From a bacterium (lineage in GTDB: Bacteria > Bacillota > Bacilli > Lactobacillales > Streptococcaceae), in contig CAJNCJ010000017.1 of NCBI GenBank assembly GCA_905221235.1, positions 1 to 33,898 of the forward strand: a DNA stretch of 33,898 bases, in the 5' to 3' direction. Positions 1-9,101 of the stretch are shown here, piece after piece. A program made the position numbers and the translations under genes. Positions within the stretch are counted from its first letter, which is position 1. The number at the start of each line of letters is the position of its first letter. The notes below the pieces were generated by a model. The model did no database searches. It was not told where the DNA came from and worked only from the letters and a program-made list of their open reading frames with translations.

Positions 1-522
1 TGGAATGTCTTTCTTATCCTTCGTTCCTTTGTCTGAAGGGTTAATTTCTTTGCCTTCTTCATTCACATAACTTGTTACGACTTGACGGTATACATGCGTT
101 GTATTGCCTTTTTCGTCTTTCTTAGTTTCTTTGAAGATGTACTCTGGAATGTCTTTCTTATCCTTCGTTCCTTTGTCTGAAGGGCTGATTTCTTTGCCTT
201 CTTCATTCACATAACTTGTTACGACTTGACGGTATACATGCGTTGTATTGCCTTTTTCGTCTTTCTTAGTTTCTTTGAAGATGTACTCTGGAATGTCTTT
301 CTTATCCTTCGTTCCTTTGTCTGAAGGGTTAATTTCTTTGCCTTCTTCATTCACATAACTTGTTATGACTTGACGGTATACATGCGTTGTATTGCCTTTT
401 TCGTCTTTCTTAGTTTCTTTGAAGATGTACTCTGGAATATCTTTCTTATCCTTCGTTCCTTTGTCTGAAGGGTTAATTTCTTTGCCTTCTTCATTCACAT
501 AACTTGTTATGACTTGACGGTA
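1..522 (-). repeat. 144-bp tandem repeats in the adhesin gene (3.6 units seen)
   Basis: Units begin at 1, 145, 289 and 433 with an exact 144-nt period; identity ends near 522. Each unit encodes 48 residues, including VYRQVVTSYVNEEGKEI and PSDKGTKDKKDIPEYIFKE. The copies differ at only a few bases (for example around 188-191, 366 and 439), so they arose or were homogenised recently. The array continues past the left edge, so the copy number is unknown. Confidence 0.96.
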
Positions 523-3500
523 AATATACTCAACTATTGTAACTCCTTTATTGACTTTTCCTACTTCAGGAGCTGATGTTTCAGATTTTTTCACGAATTC
601 ATAAACATCACCATTGGTAGTTGTGATCGTTTCTGGTTTTAAGTCTGGTGTGTTTGTGTTGTACTCTTTACCTGTTGGACTTTGAGTTTCAGCTTTGACA
701 CTTGTCTTACCTTCAATCTCATTTCCTTCAGTATCTATATAACTTACTATTACATCACCTTTTTGTAACTCGTACTCATAAACGACTTCTTGTTTCGCTT
801 CTGTTACTTTACCTGTTTCTGTAGCTGAACCTTCTTTTAGTCCATTATTTGTTTTAACTAATTCATAGACTAAGCCGTCTTTTGTGAGGGTGTTTTCTTT
901 CGTTGCAGTGTAGTCACTTCCTACTTGTCCATTTGTTACTAATGTTACTGGATCTTTTAGGTTTGTTTCTGTGCCTGCAATGACATATTTCACTTCGACA
1001 TTTCCACCTACTTTTGGTGCGTACTCATAAACGACTTCTTGTTTCGCTTCTGTTACTTTACCTGTTTCTGTAGCTGAACCTTCTTTTAGTCCATTATTGG
1101 TTTTAACTAATTCATAGACTAAGCCGTCTTTTGTGAGGGTGTTTTCTTTCGTTGCAGTGTAGTCACTTCCTACTTGTCCATTTGTTACTAATGTTACTGG
1201 ATCTTTTAGGTTTGTTTCTGTCCCTGCAATGACATATTTCACTTCGACGTTTCCACCTACTTTTGGTGCGTACTCATAAACGACTTCTTGTTTCGCTTCT
1301 GTTACTTTACCTGTTTCTGTAGCTGATGTAGCTTTATGTCCTTTATATACATAAACTTTCCCATCAGTAGCTGTTAATTCTTCTCCTGCTTGTGGTGCTG
1401 TTGAAGTATAGCTTTTTCCGACTTTTAATCCCTTAGCAACATCTGTTGCTGGTTTTAATTCAGTTGTTGTACCTTCGATAACGTATTTTGCTACTACATC
1501 TCCACCAACTGGTACAAGTCGCTCATAGTATACATTTTCAACAATATTACCATTATTAAGGACTTCAGGTGTAATTCTTACTTCATCAATTGCCGCTTTA
1601 GCAATATATTGATCATTAACTTTTACTTCTGGTTTTTCCCATTCTGAAGGTGTTGGAGAAGTTACAGACTCCCATTTAGCATTTGCTGGAATTTCCCAAT
1701 CTTCTTCTACAACACGTCCTGTTTTTTCTCCAGTATATACTTTTCTTGATACTGTTACTTTTTGGATTACTGGACTAGAAATGATATTACCTTCATTATT
1801 TTTTTCAATATAATTAATAGTTCTTGTAATCTCTTTAGTTTCTACTTTCACATTAGCCTGATCATATAGATATGTAACTTTCTTAGTTACCTGTCTTTCA
1901 TAAGTTCCTGTTTCTGGAGCAGAATCTGGTTGAACTTCGATAAAAATATAGTCGTGCACAGCATACCATTTATTTACAAAACCTTTAAGAATTGGTTCTT
2001 TAGTTGTAGCATAAGGCTGTCCTTCAAAACCTCTAGTTTTTGGGAACTCTTTTAAGAGCTCACCATCTACAGTTTTATAGTACACTTCTAGTTTTCCACG
2101 AACATCTTCTGTTCTTAATCCTACAACATTTGATTCTAACCAAGTATCTTTTCCATCTTTTAGAAAAATTTGAGAAGTACTTTGCACATAGTTTGGATTA
2201 TTCTGATCGACACGTAGATTAAAGTGATGTTTAAAGGCATGCTCTTTTGTTACAGTATAATTATCCTTAAACACATATTTAACGGCAGTAACATCTTTCC
2301 AATTTGTGATTTGATTAGCAGGCACATATGTTCCAGTAGTTTTGTCAGTAGCAGTTGATGTTGTATAAAATACATCATATTCGTCTGAATCATCAACTAT
2401 TGGACCTTCTAAATAGGTTAGAGCTTCTGTCTTAGGTATTAATACTACTGCTTCTTTTACTTTTTGAGGTATATCTGTTAAATTTTCAATTTGTGGTGAT
2501 AAGACAACTTCTTGTCCATTCTTAACATCAATGATTCCTCGAACACCTGTAGTCCCAGGTTTAGCAATTGTTAAAGAAGTTGAATATTCAGCAACGTTAT
2601 TAATTGTAACGTTAATATTTGCTTTTGAAATAGATAAACCTGGTGCGTGATTTTCAACAAAATTAGCATTAATAGAATTGTCATTACCTACTAACGTTTC
2701 AGAGTCACTATTCCATACTAAATAAGATTCAATCCCATAAGTTCCAGCTTCAACTTGTCCATTATTTTCAACTTCAAAAGTCAAGGCTGTAGGACTATAT
2801 AATCCACCTTTAAGCCATCCATCTTTATTTAAATCATATTTAGTAAGACCTAAATTTTTTGAATCAAAGATGTAAGCACGTTTCCCTGTTCCGTTATAAT
2901 TTTCGATAATTTTAGTTGGATTTACCGTGTCATAAGATTCTTTTAATTTATCATACGTTCCTTGTGCATCACGCCCATTTGCTCCACCAAAATGTAATAC
3001 GTATTTCGATAATAAACGATTATCTGCTGCTAATCTAAAGTCTTTCAACGGTAACTTTGGATCCGCTAATAACATAACACTTGTTTTAGTAATATTTGGA
3101 TCTAATTTATTTAAATCGTAAGTCTTAACTCCATTTTTATCTGTCTCTGCTAAAGAAAAATAATCTGGTGCTGAATACGTTACGGCAATAGGAATTGTTT
3201 TACCTCTTGTTAACTGATCTTTAGTTAAAGTTTGACTCCCTATTTGATTCATATCTAATGATAATTTTGTTGGAGTTTTGACATGCCATGCAGGATCACC
3301 ACTACCCGTAGCAGGACGTTCCATAGCTATAGCACTCTCTATTGTATTATCTGATGTAAACCCTTGCGCTATTTTATTGTCATAGCGTTGAATTGTTTTA
3401 TCTTGGGCTTTTTCCTTCCATGTACCAACAGTTACTCCAAGTCTTGATTCTAATCCAGTTATTGTTTTAGAAGTCGAATTGTATTTTTGAAATTCATCTA

Positions 3501-5685
3501 CTATACCCGGATGTTTTAGGATTAAATGCTCATATTTCTTTTCAGGATTAATTTCGATAGTATCATATAATTCATTAATTGAAGTATATTCTTTCAATAA
3601 TTCAGCTTGGTTATCTTTAGTTACTCCGTATAATTTAAAATTCTCTTTTAAATTCCCGTCTAACTGTTCTCTGTAATAACCTCTAACTGCTTTTGAACCA
3701 TCAGCTTTTATTTCATTTGTATATACTCTATTTAACTGGAATTTTGTAAAGTAATTTCCTTCTTGATCTTTTGGAATAAAATAGTTTATATACTGACTTG
3801 GTAAGAATGCACCGTCACCTTTTAGTTTATTAGATGGTACATAAAATCTAGCGTTAAACGTATCTTCATTACTTGCATTTGAAAATAATCGTTGATTAGT
3901 TTCAGGGTAAATTCTTGTATCCAGCTCTTTAATAGCGGGTATTCCATCTCCAAGATAAAATCTAAATCCATCTGGATTTTCTAATGTCTGAGTAAATGTA
4001 GAACCATCAGGTCTGTGCCCAACTGCTTTATAAACGATATTAGCATTGAATCCTTTAGTAGAATTTGTTTCAATTACTCTTTTAATAGCTTCCGGTGTAT
4101 TAAAAGCACCTTCTTTTACCTTCAGGATTGGTCCACCATAAAGTAAACTTTGATCAATACCTTTCTTTTCATCTGGATGTAAGGTTAAAACTCCATTTTC
4201 TAATGTCCAAAACTTATTGTTTTTAACATTTGTTGGATCTAATTCTAAGAAATCTGGAATTCCACTAATCGTATAATCATAACTTGTTAAACGTCCATTA
4301 CCATTTTGATTCGTTTCTTCGTTATTGAAGAAACTCTGATCACTCATAATAAATGGTAATTTAAATGTACTTCCTTCAATCGGCTTGAAAGTCCCATTCG
4401 AAACAAATCCCATTTTAAATTCCGGTAACGGTGCACCAAACTGATCGACCATATTTTTTACAGTTTTAGGTCTCGTATCTTTTTCTCTATATAAAATTTC
4501 TGACAAATAGTCAAAAGTAGCTATAGCTGACTTCGTTGATAAAGTTTCTCCACCTGCTATGAAATCTGTAGTAACTGATAATGCATCACCTTTTGATGGA
4601 GCATTTTTTATAGAAGTACCAACATATAATTTTAATAAACTTTCAGCAACAGTTCCACCACTCATAGGATTTAAATTTAAATCATAAACATAATCTGTAG
4701 TAGTTGATAAATCATCTACACTTTTTACAAATGATGAATTTGCAAATTCCGGTTTTTTAGTAGAGTGTAGAAAAGCCTTTGGAATAGTTACACGTACTTT
4801 ACCATCTGTAACTGTTTCAGTTGAAGAAGCTGAGTAAGTAATCGCCATATTAATGACACGTTCACCGTCACCATTATTTGCAACTGGAATTTGTTTTTCT
4901 GTTGGTCCATTTGAATTATCAAAATGAATTGACCCTGTCAAAGCTTGATCTGTTACTCCATTACGGAAACCAGTTCCTTCTTCCATCTTTTTGCCATTAC
5001 GACTATCTTGATTTTTATTTTCTTTAGACGTTTCTTCAGCTTTAATGGATTTTAAAACACTAGTTAATGAACTAACTTCTTTTGCTTTTTTATCAGCTCC
5101 TGACTGTGTTGCATCCAATGCACTTAAATATTGCTTAGCTTCTGCAACTAGTTTTTCAGCATTTTGGATTTGAGAAGCTTGTTTTTTATTTCCTCGGATA
5201 CGTTCAATTTGAGCTTCCAAATCTGCTAGTTTTTCTTGCAAAAGAGATAAATCGACAGATGGTTTTGTCTCAGTTGCTTCTGCAGTGTTAGTATGTGCTG
5301 AAACTGCTGAAGCTTGTTCTGTATCTTTTTCATTTTCTTTTACAAGTGTCGCTGGCTCAGCTGACTTTTCTAGCCCTGCATTTGATTTTGGTTGCTCAGC
5401 TAACTCTGCTTTTGTTTCACTATCTGCTTTTGGCTCAGAGACAGTTCCTGCTTGCGTATTTTCTTGAGCTTGGTTTAGTCCCGTATCAGCATCCTTCTGT
5501 ACTACCGCTTCAGTGGTTTCAGTAGCAGAGGCTGCTTCTACCGTATCTACATTGTAACCAAACAAAAATCCTGCCCCGATTAAGACACTCGCAGCACCAA
5601 CTTTTAATTTTTTAATCGAATATTTTTCGTATCTATTTCCACAAAAATAACGATGATCTTTTTGTTGTCTCGACAATTTAAACAT
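1..5685 (-). CDS. Large YSIRK-type cell-wall adhesin with MucBP-like repeats (3' end outside window)
   Basis: The minus frame is open from ATG at 5685 to the window edge: 1,895 codons, no stop. The start has a strong site (AAGGTGG, 7 nt upstream). Residues 22-43 form a YSIRK-type motif (YSIKKLKVG) plus hydrophobic core, with cleavage likely near residue 52 (VEAAS). Residues about 55-140 are rich in E, T, A and K; about 141-217 look coiled-coil. About 230-1270 is a long extracellular-type region I cannot assign. About 1277-1360 resembles Muc_B2 (TRTINYIEK, later DWEIPANAKWESVTSP). MucBP-like modules follow (GNVEVKYV, GDVIVSYIDTEGNEI), including two near-identical 83-residue units (about 1470-1635) and an array of 48-residue units from about 1719. 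An LPXTG sorting signal is expected but outside the window. The family is sortase-anchored and binds mucin or other host glycoproteins; the actual ligand is unknown. It is visibly AT-richer than its neighbours. Confidence 0.93.
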   Translation of the reverse strand, partial: MFKLSRQQKDHRYFCGNRYEKYSIKKLKVGAASVLIGAGFLFGYNVDTVEAASATETTEAVVQKDADTGLNQAQENTQAGTVSEPKADSETKAELAEQPKSNAGLEKSAEPATLVKENEKDTEQASAVSAHTNTAEATETKPSVDLSLLQEKLADLEAQIERIRGNKKQASQIQNAEKLVAEAKQYLSALDATQSGADKKAKEVSSLTSVLKSIKAEETSKENKNQDSRNGKKMEEGTGFRNGVTDQALTGSIHFDNSNGPTEKQIPVANNGDGERVINMAITYSASSTETVTDGKVRVTIPKAFLHSTKKPEFANSSFVKSVDDLSTTTDYVYDLNLNPMSGGTVAESLLKLYVGTSIKNAPSKGDALSVTTDFIAGGETLSTKSAIATFDYLSEILYREKDTRPKTVKNMVDQFGAPLPEFKMGFVSNGTFKPIEGSTFKLPFIMSDQSFFNNEETNQNGNGRLTSYDYTISGIPDFLELDPTNVKNNKFWTLENGVLTLHPDEKKGIDQSLLYGGPILKVKEGAFNTPEAIKRVIETNSTKGFNANIVYKAVGHRPDGSTFTQTLENPDGFRFYLGDGIPAIKELDTRIYPETNQRLFSNASNEDTFNARFYVPSNKLKGDGAFLPSQYINYFIPKDQEGNYFTKFQLNRVYTNEIKADGSKAVRGYYREQLDGNLKENFKLYGVTKDNQAELLKEYTSINELYDTIEINPEKKYEHLILKHPGIVDEFQKYNSTSKTITGLESRLGVTVGTWKEKAQDKTIQRYDNKIAQGFTSDNTIESAIAMERPATGSGDPAWHVKTPTKLSLDMNQIGSQTLTKDQLTRGKTIPIAVTYSAPDYFSLAETDKNGVKTYDLNKLDPNITKTSVMLLADPKLPLKDFRLAADNRLLSKYVLHFGGANGRDAQGTYDKLKESYDTVNPTKIIENYNGTGKRAYIFDSKNLGLTKYDLNKDGWLKGGLYSPTALTFEVENNGQVEAGTYGIESYLVWNSDSETLVGNDNSINANFVENHAPGLSISKANINVTINNVAEYSTSLTIAKPGTTGVRGIIDVKNGQEVVLSPQIENLTDIPQKVKEAVVLIPKTEALTYLEGPIVDDSDEYDVFYTTSTATDKTTGTYVPANQITNWKDVTAVKYVFKDNYTVTKEHAFKHHFNLRVDQNNPNYVQSTSQIFLKDGKDTWLESNVVGLRTEDVRGKLEVYYKTVDGELLKEFPKTRGFEGQPYATTKEPILKGFVNKWYAVHDYIFIEVQPDSAPETGTYERQVTKKVTYLYDQANVKVETKEITRTINYIEKNNEGNIISSPVIQKVTVSRKVYTGEKTGRVVEEDWEIPANAKWESVTSPTPSEWEKPEVKVNDQYIAKAAIDEVRITPEVLNNGNIVENVYYERLVPVGGDVVAKYVIEGTTTELKPATDVAKGLKVGKSYTSTAPQAGEELTATDGKVYVYKGHKATSATETGKVTEAKQEVVYEYAPKVGGNVEVKYVIAGTETNLKDPVTLVTNGQVGSDYTATKENTLTKDGLVYELVKTNNGLKEGSATETGKVTEAKQEVVYEYAPKVGGNVEVKYVIAGTETNLKDPVTLVTNGQVGSDYTATKENTLTKDGLVYELVKTNNGLKEGSATETGKVTEAKQEVVYEYELQKGDVIVSYIDTEGNEIEGKTSVKAETQSPTGKEYNTNTPDLKPETITTTNGDVYEFVKKSETSAPEVGKVNKGVTIVEYIYRQVITSYVNEEGKEINPSDKGTKDKKDIPEYIFKETKKDEKGNTTHVYRQVITSYVNEEGKEINPSDKGTKDKKDIPEYIFKETKKDEKGNTTHVYRQVVTSYVNEEGKEISPSDKGTKDKKDIPEYIFKETKKDEKGNTTHVYRQVVTSYVNEEGKEINPSDKGTKDKKDIP
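781..1326 (-). repeat. 249-bp tandem repeats in the adhesin gene (2 full units plus a partial)
   Basis: The same sequence restarts at 781, 1030 and 1279, an exact 249-nt (83-codon) period. The third copy matches only to about 1326 and then diverges into a related module. The two full units differ at about three positions. Each encodes a MucBP-like module containing GGNVEVKYVIAGTETNL and GQVGSDYTATKENTLT. Confidence 0.95.
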
Positions 5686-5698
5686 ATGTTTACCACCT

Positions 5699-5728
5699 TA
5701 TATATATATATATATATGTGTGTGTATA
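5699..5728. repeat. (TA)9(TG)4(TA)2 dinucleotide tract in the adhesin leader
   Basis: Thirty bases of alternating pyrimidine-purine repeats lie between the likely adhesin promoter and its Shine-Dalgarno sequence (5692-5699 on the minus strand) and touch the latter. Such tracts change length by slippage and can melt or form alternative structures. An effect on expression is inference. Confidence 0.9.
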
Positions 5729-5756
5729 CGCTTACGTACAAATATACTATTACTAA

Positions 5757-5765
5757 ATTATATCA
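5757..5765 (-). promoter_or_regulatory. Likely adhesin promoter (extended -10)
   Basis: On the minus strand TGATATAAT forms an extended -10 (TATAAT at 5757-5762). No good -35 is seen at 16-18 nt, which is compatible with an extended -10 promoter. The leader to the ATG at 5685 would be about 65 nt and would include the dinucleotide tract. Confidence 0.6.
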
Positions 5766-5904
5766 CATTTAAGGTAACTTTGAAGATATTTGCTTATAAA
5801 TTTCATTAGAAAATATGCCATTCTAAAACATTTTTTCGTACAAGTATAAATTTATATAAATATTTCCATTATCCTACCTCCAACTTTCTTTTTCATTACT
5901 TTTA

Positions 5905-5913
5905 TGGTAAAAT
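5905..5913 (+). promoter_or_regulatory. Likely efp promoter (extended -10)
   Basis: TGGTAAAAT gives an extended -10 with TAAAAT at 5908-5913. The -35 region is poor. It lies 35 nt before the efp ATG, which has an AGAGG site close upstream. Confidence 0.5.
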
Positions 5914-5947
5914 GAAGAGTAATAATATTTATTAAAGAGGTAAAAAC

Positions 5948-6508
5948 ATGATTGAAGCAAGCAAATTGAAAGCTGGTATGACATTTGAAACTGCAGACGG
6001 AAAATTGATCCGCGTTTTGGAAGCTAGCCACCACAAACCAGGTAAAGGGAACACAATCATGCGTATGAAATTGCGTGATGTCCGTACTGGTTCTACTTTT
6101 GACACAAGCTACCGTCCAGAAGAAAAATTCGAACAAGCTATTATCGAAACTGTTCCAGCTCAATACTTGTACAAAATGGATGAAACTGCCTACTTCATGA
6201 ACACTGAAACTTACGACCAATACGAAATCCCAGTCGTAAACGTTGAAAATGAATTGCTTTACATCCTTGAAAACTCTGATGTGAAAATCCAATTCTACGG
6301 AACTGAAGTAATCGGTGTAACTGTACCAACTACTGTTGAATTGACAGTTGCTGAAACACAACCATCTATCAAAGGTGCTACTGTTACAGGTTCTGGTAAA
6401 CCAGCAACTATGGAAACTGGACTTGTTGTTAACGTTCCAGACTTCATTGAAGCTGGACAAAAATTGATCATCAACACTGCAGAAGGAACTTACGTTTCTC
6501 GTGCCTAA
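5948..6508 (+). CDS. efp: Translation elongation factor P
   Basis: EF-P binds the ribosome beside peptidyl-tRNA and relieves stalling at polyproline stretches. The 186-residue protein has the usual length and three-barrel layout: a KOW-like N-terminal domain ([11 protein letters not shown]), a central OB domain and a C-terminal OB domain ending GTYVSRA. The loop that reaches the peptidyl-transferase centre reads HHKPGKGN, with Lys33 at the position modified in other bacteria; no modification enzyme gene is in this window. AAAGAGG lies just before the ATG. It is the first gene of a plus-strand run with the Asp23-family gene and nusB, divergent from the adhesin. A long minus-strand open frame opposite it is a shadow. 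Confidence 0.97.
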   Translation: MIEASKLKAGMTFETADGKLIRVLEASHHKPGKGNTIMRMKLRDVRTGSTFDTSYRPEEKFEQAIIETVPAQYLYKMDETAYFMNTETYDQYEIPVVNVENELLYILENSDVKIQFYGTEVIGVTVPTTVELTVAETQPSIKGATVTGSGKPATMETGLVVNVPDFIEAGQKLIINTAEGTYVSRA

Positions 6509-6529
6509 TCTCTAGAAAGAGGTCATTCT

Positions 6530-6919
6530 ATGGGAACTGAAGAACAATTTGGCGAAATCGTTATCGCTCCACGTGTACTTGAAAAAATCATTGCCATCGC
6601 AACTGCTAAAGTTGATGGTGTCCATTCATTTTCAAATAAATCCGTATCTGATACCCTATCAAAACTCTCTCTTGGTCGTGGCGTCTACTTAAAAGAAAGC
6701 AACGAAGAACTAACTGCTGACATCTATCTCTACCTAGAGTACGGTGTGAAAGTACCAAAAGTTGCTCTTACTATTCAAAAAGCGGTCAAAGATGCTGTCC
6801 ATGATATGGCTGATGTGGAACTTTCTGCTGTCAATATCCATGTTACAGGAATTGTTCCAGACAAAACACCTAAACCAGAGTTGAAAGATCTATTTAACGA
6901 GGACTTCCTCAATGACTAG
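6530..6919 (+). CDS. Asp23/Gls24 family envelope stress protein
   Basis: The 129-residue protein belongs to the Asp23/Gls24 (DUF322) family. It has the typical opening ([24 protein letters not shown]), a central [21 protein letters not shown] segment, and the closing [16 protein letters not shown]. Family members are small cytoplasmic proteins associated with the membrane or with envelope stress; the exact role of this copy is not established. An AGAGG site lies before the ATG. The gene starts 21 nt after efp and overlaps nusB by 8 nt, so the three are probably co-transcribed, a conserved arrangement in streptococci. Confidence 0.93.
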   Translation: MGTEEQFGEIVIAPRVLEKIIAIATAKVDGVHSFSNKSVSDTLSKLSLGRGVYLKESNEELTADIYLYLEYGVKVPKVALTIQKAVKDAVHDMADVELSAVNIHVTGIVPDKTPKPELKDLFNEDFLND

Positions 6920-7337
6920 TCCATTATTAGAATCTAGACGCGAACTTCGTAAATGCGCTTTTCAAGCTCTTATGAGCCTTGAATTCGACACAGATATGGA
7001 AACAGCTTGTCGCTTTGCCTACACACATGATCGTGAAGATGAAGATGTGCAAATCCCTGCCTTTCTTCTAAACTTGGTTTCTGGTGTTCAAGCTCAAAAA
7101 GACGAGTTGGATAAACAAATCAACCAGCACCTCAAGTCAGGCTGGACAGTTGAACGCTTGACCTTGGTCGAAAAAAACTTACTACGCTTGGGTATCTTTG
7201 AAATCACATCATTTGATACACCTCAGCTAGTAGCAGTCAATGAAGCCATTGAACTCGCCAAGAATTTTTCGGATCAAAAATCAGCCCGCTTTATCAACGG
7301 ACTGCTTAGTCAATTTGTAACTGAAGAAAATGAATAA
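6912..7337 (+). CDS. nusB: Transcription antitermination factor NusB
   Basis: NusB pairs with NusE (ribosomal protein S10) on boxA RNA and supports antitermination, mainly of rRNA operons. The 141-residue protein has the helical NusB fold signature: [18 protein letters not shown] at the N terminus, [16 protein letters not shown] in the middle and [26 protein letters not shown] near the C terminus. Its start lies inside the end of the Asp23-family gene, which suggests coupled translation. Two hairpin terminators follow before the convergent accA. Confidence 0.96.
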   Translation: MTSPLLESRRELRKCAFQALMSLEFDTDMETACRFAYTHDREDEDVQIPAFLLNLVSGVQAQKDELDKQINQHLKSGWTVERLTLVEKNLLRLGIFEITSFDTPQLVAVNEAIELAKNFSDQKSARFINGLLSQFVTEENE

Positions 7338-7345
7338 TCAAAAAG

Positions 7346-7370
7346 GTGTTTGGTCTTCCAAGCACTTTTT
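7346..7370 (+). terminator. Intrinsic terminator of the efp-nusB operon
   Basis: An 8-bp stem (7346-7353 with 7358-7365, one G-U pair) has a 4-nt loop and is followed by five T residues, 8 nt after the nusB stop. Confidence 0.8.
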
Positions 7371-7398
7371 GTTGTGTCCTCGACACAGAGAACCACAT

Positions 7399-7431
7399 AA
7401 AAACTAGAACTGACTGCCAGTTCTAGTTTTT
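7399..7431. terminator. Bidirectional terminator between nusB and accA
   Basis: A perfect 14-bp inverted repeat (7399-7412 with 7418-7431) has a 5-nt loop. A-runs and T-runs at the stem ends make it usable from both strands. It lies just beyond the accA stop, so it probably ends the fab/acc transcript and backs up the nusB terminator. Confidence 0.9.
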
Positions 7432-7434
7432 GTA

Positions 7435-8202
7435 TTAGTATTTTCTAAATCGTTGGTAACGTTCTTCCAACAACTCTTCTAGCGGTTTTTGTGAAAGTAG
7501 GGCTAGCTCCGTTTGGAGTTCTTCCTTTACACTCTTAATCAGTTCTTTACTAGAAAGTCCTGCTTCAGAAATCACCTTATCCACCACGTCCATTTCTAAC
7601 AGTTCATGCGAAGTGATTTTCATCAGTTCTGCTGCTTCCATGGCACGACTGCCGTCCTTCCATAGAATGGAAGCAAAGCCTTCTGGGCTTAGAATGGCAT
7701 AGATAGAATTTTCCAGCATCCAGACTCGGTCTGCGACTGCTAGAGCCAGAGCCCCACCTGAACCACCTTCACCGATAATGATAGCGATAATCGGAACTTT
7801 CAAGTCACTCATTTCCATGAGATTGCGAGCGATGGCTTCCCCCTGTCCACGTTCTTCCGCTCCCACACCCGGATAGGCACCTGCTGTATTGATAAAGGTC
7901 ACCACTGGACGGCCAAACTTTTCAGCCTGTTTCATCAAACGTAGTGCCTTGCGGTAGCCTTCTGGATGCGGTTGTCCAAAATTCCGTTTGAGGTTGTCTT
8001 GTAAACTCTTGCCTTTTTGGATACCAACCACTGTTACAGCTTGTTCTCCAAGCCAGCCGATACCACCAACAACTGCACCATCATCTCGAAAAGAACGGTC
8101 ACCATGTAACTGGATAAATTCATCAAAAATGCCTGTCGCAAAGTCCAAGGTTGTCAAGCGACTCTGCTCACGCGCTTCTCTGACTATTTTTGCAATATTC
8201 AT
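7435..8202 (-). CDS. accA: Acetyl-CoA carboxylase carboxyltransferase subunit alpha
   Basis: AccA with AccD transfers the carboxyl group from carboxybiotin to acetyl-CoA to form malonyl-CoA, the committed step of fatty-acid synthesis. The 255-residue protein matches the streptococcal length and shows the crotonase-like core: [38 protein letters not shown] and [20 protein letters not shown], the glycine-rich parts of the acyl-CoA pocket. It is the last gene of the cluster and overlaps accD by 4 nt (ATGA), which fits equimolar expression of the two subunits. The 14-bp terminator follows at once. Confidence 0.98.
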   Translation of the reverse strand: MNIAKIVREAREQSRLTTLDFATGIFDEFIQLHGDRSFRDDGAVVGGIGWLGEQAVTVVGIQKGKSLQDNLKRNFGQPHPEGYRKALRLMKQAEKFGRPVVTFINTAGAYPGVGAEERGQGEAIARNLMEMSDLKVPIIAIIIGEGGSGGALALAVADRVWMLENSIYAILSPEGFASILWKDGSRAMEAAELMKITSHELLEMDVVDKVISEAGLSSKELIKSVKEELQTELALLSQKPLEELLEERYQRFRKY

Positions 8203-9065
8203 CTTGGACTCCCTCCATGCAATCTGACCAGGCTAGCAATGGTATCTTGCAAGTCTCTTCTTTTGACAATAGCATCCACAAAGCCATGTTCCAATAGGAA
8301 TTCTGCCTTTTGGAAATCCTCAGGCAAGCTTTCACGAACCGTATTTTCAATCACACGACGCCCAGCAAAACCAACCAAACTCTGTGGTTCAGCCAGAATG
8401 ATATCGCCTTCCATAGCGAAAGAAGCTGTCACACCACCAGTCGTTGGATCTGTCAAAATGGTCAAGTAAAAGAGGCCAGCATTTGAATGACGTTTAACTG
8501 CTGCAGAAATCTTTGCCATCTGCATGAGACTCATGATTCCTTCCTGCATACGGGCTCCACCAGATGCTGTGAAAAGAACAACTGGCAATTTTTCAACAGT
8601 CGCATACTCAAATAATCGAGTGATTTTTTCCCCTACAACCGTACCCATAGATGCCATGATAAAGTTAGAATCCATAATTCCAAGAGCCACAGTCTGACCT
8701 TTTATAAGAGCTGTTCCTGTCACAACGGCTTCATCCAGACCTGTTTTTTCACGCATAGTTGCCAGTTTCTTTTGATAACCAGGGAAATGCAAGGGATCCT
8801 TGCTTTCAATCCCTGTAAACAATTCCTTGAAGGTTCCCATATCAATCGTCAAAGCCAAGCGTTCTTGGGCAGAAATACGAAAGGTATAGCTACAGTGTGG
8901 ACAGATACGCTCACTTCCCAAATCCTTCTGGTAGATGGTATGCTTACAACCCGGACACTGGGAGAATAATTCATCTGGAACCTCTGGCTTGGCTTGAGGC
9001 TTTTCCCTAACCGAACGATTGGGATTGATTCGAATATACTTATCTTTTTTACTAAATAGAGCCAT
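8199..9065 (-). CDS. accD: Acetyl-CoA carboxylase carboxyltransferase subunit beta
   Basis: This is the partner of AccA in the carboxyltransferase complex. The 288-residue protein begins with a basic stretch and a four-cysteine zinc ribbon (Cys37, Cys40, Cys55, Cys58: CPGC and CPHC), which in this family can touch nucleic acid. The crotonase-fold domain follows, with [20 protein letters not shown] and [19 protein letters not shown]. It lies 36 nt after accC and is translationally coupled to accA. Confidence 0.98.
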   Translation of the reverse strand: MALFSKKDKYIRINPNRSVREKPQAKPEVPDELFSQCPGCKHTIYQKDLGSERICPHCSYTFRISAQERLALTIDMGTFKELFTGIESKDPLHFPGYQKKLATMREKTGLDEAVVTGTALIKGQTVALGIMDSNFIMASMGTVVGEKITRLFEYATVEKLPVVLFTASGGARMQEGIMSLMQMAKISAAVKRHSNAGLFYLTILTDPTTGGVTASFAMEGDIILAEPQSLVGFAGRRVIENTVRESLPEDFQKAEFLLEHGFVDAIVKRRDLQDTIASLVRLHGGSPR

Positions 9066-9101
9066 TGATTCCCCTTTTCGGTTTAAACTCTTGAAGTCAT
9101 T

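Noticed and set aside
1..522. Regularly spaced repeats that might suggest a CRISPR array
   Set aside because: The period is 144 nt with no unique spacers, the whole unit repeats, and it lies in an open coding frame.
5285..5525. Plus-strand open frames opposite the adhesin N terminus
   Set aside because: They are shadows of the Glu/Ala/Thr-rich low-complexity coding region of the adhesin.
5852..6460. A 202-codon open frame on the minus strand opposite efp
   Set aside because: It runs antisense to a highly conserved gene and its Phe/Ser/Cys-rich composition is that of a reverse-complement shadow. No convincing start site or family match is seen.
7338..7434. Small RNA gene between nusB and accA
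   Set aside because: The two hairpins are explained as terminators of convergent operons, and no promoter is seen between them.
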